Shown piece by piece: positions 1 through 5,221 of a stretch of DNA of 7,093 nt. The number at the start of each line of letters is the position of its first letter. The stretch's first letter is position 1. A model generated the notes under the pieces. The model saw only the letters and a list, made by a program, of their open reading frames with translations. It ran no database searches and was not told the DNA's origin. The position numbers and the translations under genes were made by a program. This DNA comes from Dehalococcoidia bacterium (GTDB taxonomy: Bacteria > Chloroflexota > Dehalococcoidia > GIF9 > AB-539-J10). Location: contig JAUWOK010000054.1 of NCBI GenBank assembly GCA_030612165.1, positions 1 through 7,093 of the forward strand, written 5' to 3'.

Positions 1-138
1 CGTTTTCTTACCCAGATACCTCGCCGGTTGGCGGTAGGAAAGGGGAAGAAGGTTGAATTCAACGCGATATTGGTTAAAGTGGACGAAAGAACAGGGAAGG
101 CGGAGGGCATTGAGCGTATTCGCAGAGTGGTGGAATAG
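1..138 (+). CDS. C-terminal end of an unidentified protein (partial)
   Basis: An open frame runs in from the left edge and ends at the TAG at 136-138, giving the last 45 residues of a protein whose start lies outside the window. The tail is basic and charged (segments such as RRLAVGKGKKVEF and GIERIRRVVE) with an alternating hydrophobic stretch (FNAILVKVD) that would suit a closing beta strand and helix. I do not recognise the family. It is taken as real because the frame is open to the edge, codon use matches the neighbours, and its stop lies 2 nt before the PHP gene, as expected for co-transcribed, translationally coupled genes. Confidence 0.6.
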   Translation, partial: RFLTQIPRRLAVGKGKKVEFNAILVKVDERTGKAEGIERIRRVVE

Positions 139-140
139 AG

Positions 141-1016
141 ATGAGGGCGGATCTGCATATTCACACTACTGCCTCCGATGGCAGATTTAGTCCTGAAGAA
201 ATTGTTTCTTTAGCGGCCGAAGCAAGTCTTAATGTTGTCGCTATCACCGACCATGACACAGTCGAAGGATTGCCGGCGGCGATGTCCTTGGCTCGCTCTT
301 TTCCTGCAATGATAGTCATTCCCGGCATCGAGGTGAGCACTGCTTCTGTTTATGGAGAAGTGCATGTTCTGGGCTATTTTCTGGAATATAACAATGGCAA
401 ATTAGGGAATGTTTTGAAACAGTCGCAGGTGTCGCGGCGGGAAAGGACCGAGAAAATGGTTGCCAGACTGCATGATCTGGGGATGGAGATAGATTTGCAG
501 CGAGTACTGGAGTTCGCCAGGGGAGACTCTGTAGGCCGCCCGCACGTAGCGCAGGCTTTGCTGGAGCGAGGATATGTGTCCTCTCTTAAGGAGGCTTTTG
601 TCAAATATATAGGCAGAAATGGTTCTGCGTATGTAAAGAGGGCTAAGTTGAGCCCGGTGGAGGCCGTTCGTTTGATTCTGGACGCCCAGGGATTGCCTGT
701 GCTGGCTCATCCTGCCGCAATTGATAAGCTTGATGAATTTTTGCCAGGGCTCAAAAGCGCCGGATTGGTTGGCATGGAAGTCTTTTATGGTTTCTATTCT
801 CCCGAGGAAATTGATAGATTATATTCCATATCTGAGAGGCATGGACTTATCGCAACCGGCGGTAGTGATTATCATGGGTGGGAAGGAGCTTCATTGGCTG
901 ATGCTGCTCGCCCTTCTCTTCCGCAGCTCTCAATCAAGCAGCTTTTTGATCTGGCGGGAAAAAGTGACGACCTGGAAAGGCTCCAAGAGCTTGTCGTGAA
1001 AAGATATTCTTCCTGA
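141..1016 (+). CDS. PHP-domain metal-dependent phosphoesterase (TrpH/YciV-like)
   Basis: A 291-residue protein of the PHP family, the usual length for the TrpH/YciV group. The metal-binding motifs are all visible: DLHIHTTASDG at residues 4-14 (H6, H8, D13), ITDHDT at 35-40 (D37, H38), PGIEVS with E64, H75 in the HVLGY strand, RPH with H135, LAHPA with H190, and GGSDYHG with D243 and H245. These build a trinuclear metal site on a TIM-like barrel. Known relatives hydrolyse phosphate esters; E. coli YciV (RNase AM) removes nucleotides from RNA 5' ends and acts on 3',5'-nucleoside bisphosphates. The exact substrate here is not shown by sequence. It is cytoplasmic, with no signal peptide. The start is 2 nt after the upstream stop and has only a weak purine-rich ribosome site, suggesting coupling. 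It converges on prmC with a 22-nt gap. Confidence 0.9.
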   Translation: MRADLHIHTTASDGRFSPEEIVSLAAEASLNVVAITDHDTVEGLPAAMSLARSFPAMIVIPGIEVSTASVYGEVHVLGYFLEYNNGKLGNVLKQSQVSRRERTEKMVARLHDLGMEIDLQRVLEFARGDSVGRPHVAQALLERGYVSSLKEAFVKYIGRNGSAYVKRAKLSPVEAVRLILDAQGLPVLAHPAAIDKLDEFLPGLKSAGLVGMEVFYGFYSPEEIDRLYSISERHGLIATGGSDYHGWEGASLADAARPSLPQLSIKQLFDLAGKSDDLERLQELVVKRYSS

Positions 1017-1038
1017 ATGCTTGCTTGATGTATTCTGA

Positions 1039-1896
1039 TTAGAAAGCGATATGGGCTACCCTTTCAATACCGCCCAGGTCAGGTAAAAATATAGTGCTGG
1101 CCTGTGGATAGCAGTTGTTAATAAATAAAAGCACCGCTTTGCTCTGGCCCTGTCCTATTTCCAGGAGGAGGTGTCCCCGGGGGCGTATTTTGGATGGCGC
1201 GCAGGTAATGAGGCGGCGGATTTCGTTCAGGCCGTCGTCGCCTCCGGCCAGGGCAATAGCAGGCTCGTAAAGAGCTATTTCAGGACTCAGGATATCTAAT
1301 TCCCCGGTGCGGATGTAAGGCATATTTGCAGTTATAATATCGGCTGCTTCGGGCAGACTATCCAGCAAGTCTCCCTGCAGGAGGGTAATCTGTTTATCTA
1401 CTTGGTGGCGTTGGCAATTCAGACGGGCGACTTGCAACGCTTTGTCTGAAATATCCGAGGCGTAAATTTTTGCCCGGGGCAGCGCCAGAGCGAGGCTGAT
1501 TGCAATGTTTCCGCTGCCTGTGCCGATGTCTGCTATAACAACGGGACAATGATTTTGAGGCAGATGTTGTCTAGCGGTTGCTATGGCGGTTTCTACCAGA
1601 AGCTCCGTCTCCGGCCTGGGGATGAGAGTATGCTTATTGACATAAAAATCCAGGCCGTAAAATTGACAGGATTTCAAAATGTAGGCGGTGGGTTCCCGTT
1701 TAAGGCGGCGCTTTGTAAAAAGCTGGAGGTTTCTTTGTTCTCCTGTAGTCAATGTTCTCCCGGGCTCGGTGTAGAGTTGTGTTCGTGATGTTTCTAGTGA
1801 AGCGAGAAGGAGCAGTTCTGCCTCCAGCCTGGCATCGTCTAGCCCTGCTTTATCCAGAAGACGGCTGGTTGTGCGCAGGGCTTCTCTTGTGTTCAT
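1039..1896 (-). CDS. prmC: Release factor glutamine N5-methyltransferase PrmC (HemK)
   Basis: A 285-residue S-adenosylmethionine-dependent methyltransferase that modifies the glutamine of the GGQ motif in class I release factors. The N-terminal helical domain (about 1-75) is followed by the Rossmann methyltransferase domain. Visible motifs are IPRPETE at 92-98 (family signature), the SAM loop DIGTGSGN at 123-130, the acidic strand end YASD near 145-148, and the glutamine-binding motif at 191-194. That last motif reads NMPY here instead of the usual NPPY. Asn, the second Pro and Tyr are kept, so activity is expected. Its ATG overlaps the prfA stop by 4 nt on the same strand, so enzyme and substrate are translated from one mRNA. 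Length matches the family (about 280). No terminator is visible in the 22 nt separating it from the convergent PHP gene. Confidence 0.95.
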   Translation of the reverse strand: MNTREALRTTSRLLDKAGLDDARLEAELLLLASLETSRTQLYTEPGRTLTTGEQRNLQLFTKRRLKREPTAYILKSCQFYGLDFYVNKHTLIPRPETELLVETAIATARQHLPQNHCPVVIADIGTGSGNIAISLALALPRAKIYASDISDKALQVARLNCQRHQVDKQITLLQGDLLDSLPEAADIITANMPYIRTGELDILSPEIALYEPAIALAGGDDGLNEIRRLITCAPSKIRPRGHLLLEIGQGQSKAVLLFINNCYPQASTIFLPDLGGIERVAHIAF

Positions 1897-2984
1897 GAAA
1901 GGCTTTCTTCCAGGCGTCTGGACTGTTCACTGATTATCATGGTTTCTATGATGCGGTCAAGGTCTCCATCCATAATTTGGGGAAGATTGTGGAAGGTAGC
2001 GTTGACGCGGTGGTCTGTAAGACGGTCCTGGGGAAAATTGTATGTGCGTATTTTCTCTGATCGTTTGCCTGCGCCTACCAGTGTGCGCCGCTGATGGGCA
2101 ATTTCCTCTGACTGTTTACGCTGTTCTATATCAAGCAGACGCGCTCGCAATACGGCCATAGCCTTAACTCTGTTTTTTAACTGAGAACGCTCATCCTGGC
2201 AGACGGACACTATTCCCGTGGGCAGGTGTGTCAGTCTGACCGCAGTGGTTACCTTGTTAACATTCTGCCCACCGGCGCCGCTGCTGTGAAAAAAGTCCAT
2301 CTTAATATCAGCAGGGTTGATAGCAAGCTCTATCTCTGCTGCCTCGGGCATGACGGCTACGGTAGCTGTAGAAGTGTGTAGCCTTCCCGCTCCCTCTGTG
2401 GCAGGGACTCTTTGCACTCTGTGTACCCCGCTGTCATATTTCAGCCTACTGAAGGCTCCCTTGCCCCTGATTTCCATAATTACTTCTCTAAAGCCGTCGA
2501 CTTCGCTTTGACTGCTGTCGATTATTTCTATTTGCCAGCCTTTGGATTGGGCATAGCGGCTGTACATGCGAAACAGGTCAGCGGCAAAAAGGCTTGCTTC
2601 TCCTCCTCCTGTCCCTGCCCTTATCTCCACAATAACGTCCTTGGCGTCATGAGGGTCATGGGGTAATAAACATAACTGGAGTCGTTGGAGCAGTTCTTCT
2701 TGTTGATGCGTGAGGGCACAAGTTTCTTCTTTAATGAAGTTTGTCATTTCCGCTTCAGTGCTTTCTTTGAGCAGAGCTTCATTCTCTGCTATTTGCCGGG
2801 AGATATCTTTGTATTGCAAATATTTGTTTGCCGTGTCTTCCAGTGAAGATTGCTCTTTAGCTATTTCCAGCAGTCGTTGCTGGTCGGTGGACACTTCCGG
2901 TAGGGCAGACAGACGAGACAGTTCGTCATAGCGTTTTTGCACCAGATTCAATTTGTTGATTAAAGCGGGAAGATTTTCAAACAT
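1893..2984 (-). CDS. prfA: Peptide chain release factor 1
   Basis: A 363-residue class I release factor that recognises UAA and UAG stop codons in the ribosomal A site and triggers peptide release. The GGQ catalytic motif is at 238-240 within GAGGQNVNKV, and the RF1 stop-codon recognition tripeptide PAT is at 194-196 within HRVQRVPATEGAGRLHTS. The PAT tripeptide distinguishes it from RF2, which has SPF. The N-terminal coiled region (1-105) and total length match E. coli RF1 (360 residues), and the chosen ATG gives the expected N-terminus. The upstream sequence CAGTGC before the ATG has no Shine-Dalgarno site; instead a -10 box lies 7 nt away, suggesting leaderless translation. The gene overlaps prmC by 4 nt, the common prfA-prmC arrangement. 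Confidence 0.97.
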   Translation of the reverse strand: MFENLPALINKLNLVQKRYDELSRLSALPEVSTDQQRLLEIAKEQSSLEDTANKYLQYKDISRQIAENEALLKESTEAEMTNFIKEETCALTHQQEELLQRLQLCLLPHDPHDAKDVIVEIRAGTGGGEASLFAADLFRMYSRYAQSKGWQIEIIDSSQSEVDGFREVIMEIRGKGAFSRLKYDSGVHRVQRVPATEGAGRLHTSTATVAVMPEAAEIELAINPADIKMDFFHSSGAGGQNVNKVTTAVRLTHLPTGIVSVCQDERSQLKNRVKAMAVLRARLLDIEQRKQSEEIAHQRRTLVGAGKRSEKIRTYNFPQDRLTDHRVNATFHNLPQIMDGDLDRIIETMIISEQSRRLEESLS

Positions 2985-2990
2985 GCACTG

Positions 2991-3019
2991 ATTATAGTAT
3001 AGCTGTGAAGATAGCTCAA
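2991..3019 (-). promoter_or_regulatory. Sigma70-type promoter of prfA-prmC, probably leaderless
   Basis: On the minus strand TTGAGC (3019-3014) and a perfect TATAAT (2996-2991) are separated by exactly 17 nt. The start of transcription expected about 7 nt past the -10 box falls at about 2984, which is the A of the prfA ATG. No ribosome-binding sequence fits between promoter and start codon. The boxes are read directly; the leaderless transcript is inferred. Confidence 0.6.
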
Positions 3020-3096
3020 AAAACTGTCTGGAGGAACCCTTTTCTAAACAGTCGAAGAGGAAAGCAAAATCGACCGGACAAGTAATTGAAAGCTCC

Positions 3097-3125
3097 TTGA
3101 CAAAAAAGATAGATGTCTATAAGAT
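3097..3125 (+). promoter_or_regulatory. Probable sigma70-type promoter of the feo operon
   Basis: A perfect -35 box TTGACA lies at 3097-3102, followed after 17 nt by TAAGAT at 3120-3125, a 4/6 match to TATAAT. TATAAG at 3118-3123 is an alternative -10 with 15-nt spacing. Transcription would start near 3132, inside the first dyad, giving a leader of about 125 nt before the ATG at 3256. Confidence 0.55.
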
Positions 3126-3126
3126 T

Positions 3127-3142
3127 GTTAGCGTTAACTAAG
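3127..3142. promoter_or_regulatory. Candidate DtxR/IdeR-type operator, copy 1
   Basis: The dyad GTTAG-CGTTAA-CTAAG has TTAG and CTAA arms 6 nt apart, the same arm spacing as in the DtxR/IdeR consensus TTAGGTTAGSCTAACCTAA. It begins 1 nt after the predicted -10 box and covers the predicted transcription start, an ideal place for a repressor. The family assignment is inference; the dyad and its position are direct observations. Confidence 0.5.
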
Positions 3143-3191
3143 TTATTTGGGAAAGAGCAGACTGACAGGCAAGAATTTTTGGATGGAAATA

Positions 3192-3207
3192 GTTAGATAA
3201 AACTAAC
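3192..3207. promoter_or_regulatory. Candidate DtxR/IdeR-type operator, copy 2
   Basis: GTTAG-ATAAAA-CTAAC is a perfect 5-bp inverted repeat with the same arms and the same 6-nt gap as copy 1. The two copies start 65 nt apart, about six helical turns, so proteins bound at both would face the same side of the DNA. It lies in the predicted leader, about 60 nt downstream of the predicted transcription start. Confidence 0.45.
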
Positions 3208-3239
3208 AGGTATTTTTTTAAAAGACTTAAATTTGAAAG

Positions 3240-3246
3240 AGGAGGG
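3240..3246 (+). promoter_or_regulatory. Ribosome-binding site of the FmdE-like gene
   Basis: AGGAGGG lies about 9-10 nt before the ATG at 3256. It is a strong Shine-Dalgarno sequence and fixes this start. Confidence 0.8.
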
Positions 3247-3255
3247 GATTATTCG

Positions 3256-4179
3256 ATGAATAAAAGCAAGAATAAAAATTTAAAAGGGAGATTGGCAGTT
3301 GGAGCTCTGACCCTGGTGTTGGCGGCATCTTTGTTGGTGCCGGTTGCGGTTGCTCCGGTTAGTGCTCACATGCCCGGAGCCAGCCCACCACCTGAGTTTG
3401 AATTAGAATCCATTGTGATAACTGATGGTGGGTTGGAAATCGAGATAGCCATAGAGGATGTGGGAAATTATCACAATGAGCGTACGAAAGAGCTCAAGAC
3501 CAAAATGCTGAAAAAGCAGGGCAAGACGGATGAGGAAATAGCCAGGGCAATAGAGCAGGAGTTCGGCGGAGTATCTGGGAACTGTCCCTGCAACTCATTT
3601 GCTTTCAGGTCAGTCCTTCTGGGCATATCAGAGGTATGGGGTGATGAAGTACCGGAAAGAAGCGACATCAAGATTATCACCCGCCGCCCGACTCCGGGGG
3701 CTACCCAATGCCTGCAATATATAACTGGCACCGGGTCTAAAGTTCCCAACGTAACCAATAAAGGCGAGCTTCGAATGATTTTAGCGGATGGAACTGAGGT
3801 TACAGATTTATCGGTGCCCAATCTCAAGAAGCACATGAAGGTCATGGGTATAGAGACCTGGAATATTATCATCGTCCGAAAATCCACCGATGAACAGTTT
3901 GAGGTCCAGGCGGTAGAGGATATATCCCCCGAGGGTTTCGACGAGTTAAGAAGAAAGGTGAAAATGGAGGGGACAGCGACTCCTGAGGAAGCAGGCGAAT
4001 TCAGGGTAATGTGGGAAGAGGTAAGGGATGGATTCCTAACCCTGCCTGATTGGGAGCTTTTCGATGGGATAGAGGAGCCATTTCCGACTGGTGGGGCAAT
4101 CTTTCTGGGTGTTTTGGTGGTGGGTTTAATTACAGGCATTTCCTTGAGCAGAAACAGAAAGAATAAGAGGCAAAGTTAA
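3256..4179 (+). CDS. Exported, membrane-anchored FmdE-like protein
   Basis: A 307-residue protein predicted to act outside the cytoplasmic membrane. Residues 1-37 form a signal peptide: basic N-region (K3-R12), hydrophobic core, and a VSA/H cleavage site at 37/38. Residues 279-298 form one membrane helix followed by a basic tail (RNRKNKR), giving a type I anchor. The exported domain resembles the FmdE family, first known from formylmethanofuran dehydrogenase operons. GNCPCNSFAFRS (C110, C112) stands where relatives have a GH-x-CPG-type motif, TPGATQCLQYITGTG (C152) matches the conserved Cys/Gln-Tyr/Thr-Gly block, and RRKVKMEGTATPEEAGEF followed by DWELF matches the C-terminal helix pattern. 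H73, C110, C112 and C152 could bind metal. It heads the feo operon, 69 nt before feoA, so a role in collecting or handling iron at the cell surface is inferred. The FmdE call rests on pattern recognition without a search. Confidence 0.6.
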   Translation: MNKSKNKNLKGRLAVGALTLVLAASLLVPVAVAPVSAHMPGASPPPEFELESIVITDGGLEIEIAIEDVGNYHNERTKELKTKMLKKQGKTDEEIARAIEQEFGGVSGNCPCNSFAFRSVLLGISEVWGDEVPERSDIKIITRRPTPGATQCLQYITGTGSKVPNVTNKGELRMILADGTEVTDLSVPNLKKHMKVMGIETWNIIIVRKSTDEQFEVQAVEDISPEGFDELRRKVKMEGTATPEEAGEFRVMWEEVRDGFLTLPDWELFDGIEEPFPTGGAIFLGVLVVGLITGISLSRNRKNKRQS

Positions 4180-4230
4180 TTTGTGGAATGGGAAAAAGGC
4201 GATGTCAATACCAGCGAATCATTTTGGGGA

Positions 4231-4236
4231 AAGGAG
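4231..4236 (+). promoter_or_regulatory. Ribosome-binding site deciding the first feoA start
   Basis: AAGGAG lies 12 nt before the ATG at 4249. The spacing is a little long, but it supports this ATG over the upstream in-frame ATG at 4183, which would add 22 residues unlike any FeoA. Confidence 0.5.
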
Positions 4237-4248
4237 AAAGAGATACTA

Positions 4249-4464
4249 ATGGAGCTAACCCAGGTTGGAATTGGTGAGACGGCTAGAATTATGGCAATTG
4301 AGGGGGGGAGGGGCTTACGACAGAAATTATTTCTGAGAGGTTTGCTAGAGGGCAAGGCGGTGCGAGTAGTATCCAATTGCGGGCCGGTGACGGTTGAGAT
4401 TGACAGGAATGTCGTTGCTATTGGTCGAGGCATGGCACAGAAAATTATAGTGGAAAGGAGCTGA
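4249..4464 (+). CDS. feoA: FeoA-domain protein, first copy
   Basis: A 71-residue protein that is a complete FeoA (SH3-like) domain: MELTQVGIGETARIM, then the LFLRGLLEGKAVRVV block matching the family pattern L-x-x-x-G-L-x-x-G-x-x-V, a GPVTVEID turn, and the closing AIGRGMAQKIIV. FeoA is a small cytoplasmic protein needed for FeoB-mediated ferrous iron uptake, thought to act on FeoB or its G domain. The ATG at 4249 was chosen because it begins the domain and has a purine-rich site upstream. The frame stays open to an ATG at 4183, which would give 93 residues. It is followed after 4 nt by a second FeoA-like gene. A cysteine in the SNCGPV turn is an individual feature of this copy. Confidence 0.85.
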   Translation: MELTQVGIGETARIMAIEGGRGLRQKLFLRGLLEGKAVRVVSNCGPVTVEIDRNVVAIGRGMAQKIIVERS

Positions 4465-4468
4465 TTGC

Positions 4469-4696
4469 ATGGAAAAAAAACTATCTCAGATGTTGTATGA
4501 GGAAGAAGGCAGGATTAAGAAAATTGACCCGGGTTTGAGGGCACAAATAGCAGGTATGGGAATCAGAGAAGGCAAGGAGATCAAGATGATGACGAAGCAG
4601 CCGATAAAAGGGCCGGTAGTGGTGAATGTGGATAGGTCTAATACCTCTATTGGATTGGGGTTGGCGGACAAAATTATCGTGGAGGTGGAGAAATGA
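4469..4696 (+). CDS. feoA: FeoA-domain protein, second copy
   Basis: A 75-residue FeoA-like protein. Residues 12-75 follow the family pattern: EEGRIKKID, RAQIAGMGIREGKEIKMM, the KGPVVVNVD turn and the closing SIGLGLADKIIVEV. It differs clearly from the first copy and carries an N-terminal extension of about ten residues (MEKKLSQMLY), so the pair is not a recent duplication. AAGGAG at 4455-4460 lies 8 nt before the ATG. Its stop overlaps the FeoB G-domain start in an ATGA, so it is translationally coupled to the GTPase. A role as partner or regulator of the FeoB parts is expected. The two FeoA proteins may form a pair or have separate partners among the two FeoB halves; the sequence cannot decide. 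Confidence 0.87.
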   Translation: MEKKLSQMLYEEEGRIKKIDPGLRAQIAGMGIREGKEIKMMTKQPIKGPVVVNVDRSNTSIGLGLADKIIVEVEK

Positions 4697-5220
4697 ACAA
4701 AGTGTTGCTTATGGGGCAGTCCAATGTAGGCAAATCTGTGCTCTTCAATTGTCTGTCTGGAGGAGGGGCGACAGTGTCAAATTATCCAGGAACGACTGTT
4801 GATTTTGACAAGGGGCGCATGGCGATTGATGGCAAAATAGTAGAAATTATAGACGTTCCGGGAACCTTTTCTTTACAGCCCAAGGATAAAGCCGAGGAAG
4901 TGGCGCTGAAAATGCTGGAGGGGGAAAAAGACGCCGTTGTGTTATGCGTCATTGATTCCTCCAAAATAGAACGTGGCCTTTATCTGGCACTGGAACTTAT
5001 TGAAAAGGGTTGCCCTGTGATAATCGCCTTAAACATGGCTGACGTGGCTAAAGATGCCAACATAAGGATAAACGCTGAGAAATTAGAAGACCTCCTGGGT
5101 GTACCCGTAGTCACCACGGTGGCGACCATGGGGGAAGGGCTGAAGAAGTTGGTGGAGAGGATGAAAGAAACGCGGTCGGTGAAAATAGAGGGAATCATGA
5201 AAAGTGTGGGAGGAGGTTAA
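4693..5220 (+). CDS. feoB: Stand-alone FeoB G-domain protein (GTPase half of split FeoB)
   Basis: A 175-residue cytoplasmic GTPase corresponding only to the G domain of FeoB. Motifs: G1 GQSNVGKS at 8-15, G2 threonine T35 in NYPGTTVD, G3 DVPGT at 54-58 (usually DLPGT), the FeoB-typical block DSSKIERGLYLALELIEKG at 88-106, G4 NMAD at 114-117, and a G5-like TVATMGEG at 142-149. The protein ends about 25 residues after G5, so the helical GDI domain of about 80-100 residues found in ordinary FeoB is absent. It overlaps the second feoA by 4 nt (ATGA, with GGAGGT at 4681-4686) and is followed 1 nt later by the permease gene. GTP binding and hydrolysis should gate the permease in trans. No frameshift joins the halves: a clean TAA and a strong ribosome site separate them. 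Confidence 0.92.
   Translation: MNKVLLMGQSNVGKSVLFNCLSGGGATVSNYPGTTVDFDKGRMAIDGKIVEIIDVPGTFSLQPKDKAEEVALKMLEGEKDAVVLCVIDSSKIERGLYLALELIEKGCPVIIALNMADVAKDANIRINAEKLEDLLGVPVVTTVATMGEGLKKLVERMKETRSVKIEGIMKSVGGG
5211..5216 (+). promoter_or_regulatory. Ribosome-binding site separating the two feoB halves
   Basis: AGGAGG, 5 nt before the ATG at 5222, lies within the last codons of the G-domain gene. It shows that the permease is independently initiated and favours ATG 5222 over an in-frame GTG at 5204. Confidence 0.8.
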
Positions 5221-5221
5221 A

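Larger units (their letters stand above)
2985..3255. other. Divergent intergenic region between prfA and the feo operon
   Basis: This 271-bp AT-rich spacer holds no convincing gene on either strand. It contains the prfA promoter (minus strand), a plus-strand promoter at 3097-3125, two related dyads at 3127-3142 and 3192-3207, and the ribosome site of the first feo-operon gene. The mRNA leader predicted for the feo operon is about 125 nt, long enough for further control, but I see no recognisable riboswitch fold. Confidence 0.7.

Noticed and set aside
1017..1038. Bidirectional terminator between the convergent PHP and prmC genes
   Set aside because: Only 22 nt lie between the stops and no inverted repeat is visible there.
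3023..3052. Inverted repeat ACTGT/ACAGT followed by a T run on the minus strand, as a terminator
   Set aside because: The arms are only 5 bp with a loop of about 20 nt. It lies upstream of the prfA promoter with no minus-strand gene feeding into it within the window.
3097..3255. Fur box or iron riboswitch in the feo leader
   Set aside because: No match to the GATAAT-type Fur repeats and no recognisable riboswitch core; the TTAG-N6-CTAA dyads explain the visible symmetry better.
3471..4139. A 222-codon open frame on the minus strand within the FmdE-like gene
   Set aside because: It is wholly antisense to a gene with signal peptide, anchor and strong ribosome site. Its composition is Ser/Pro/Thr-rich without domains, as expected of a shadow frame.
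4183..4248. ATG at 4183 as the first feoA start, adding 22 residues
   Set aside because: The extra residues do not resemble FeoA, and the domain begins exactly at ATG 4249 with AAGGAG upstream. It stays possible, since the 4249 spacing is long.
5204..5221. GTG at 5204 as the permease start, overlapping the G-domain gene
   Set aside because: ATG 5222 has AGGAGG at ideal spacing. The extra six residues would be encoded by the ribosome site itself.
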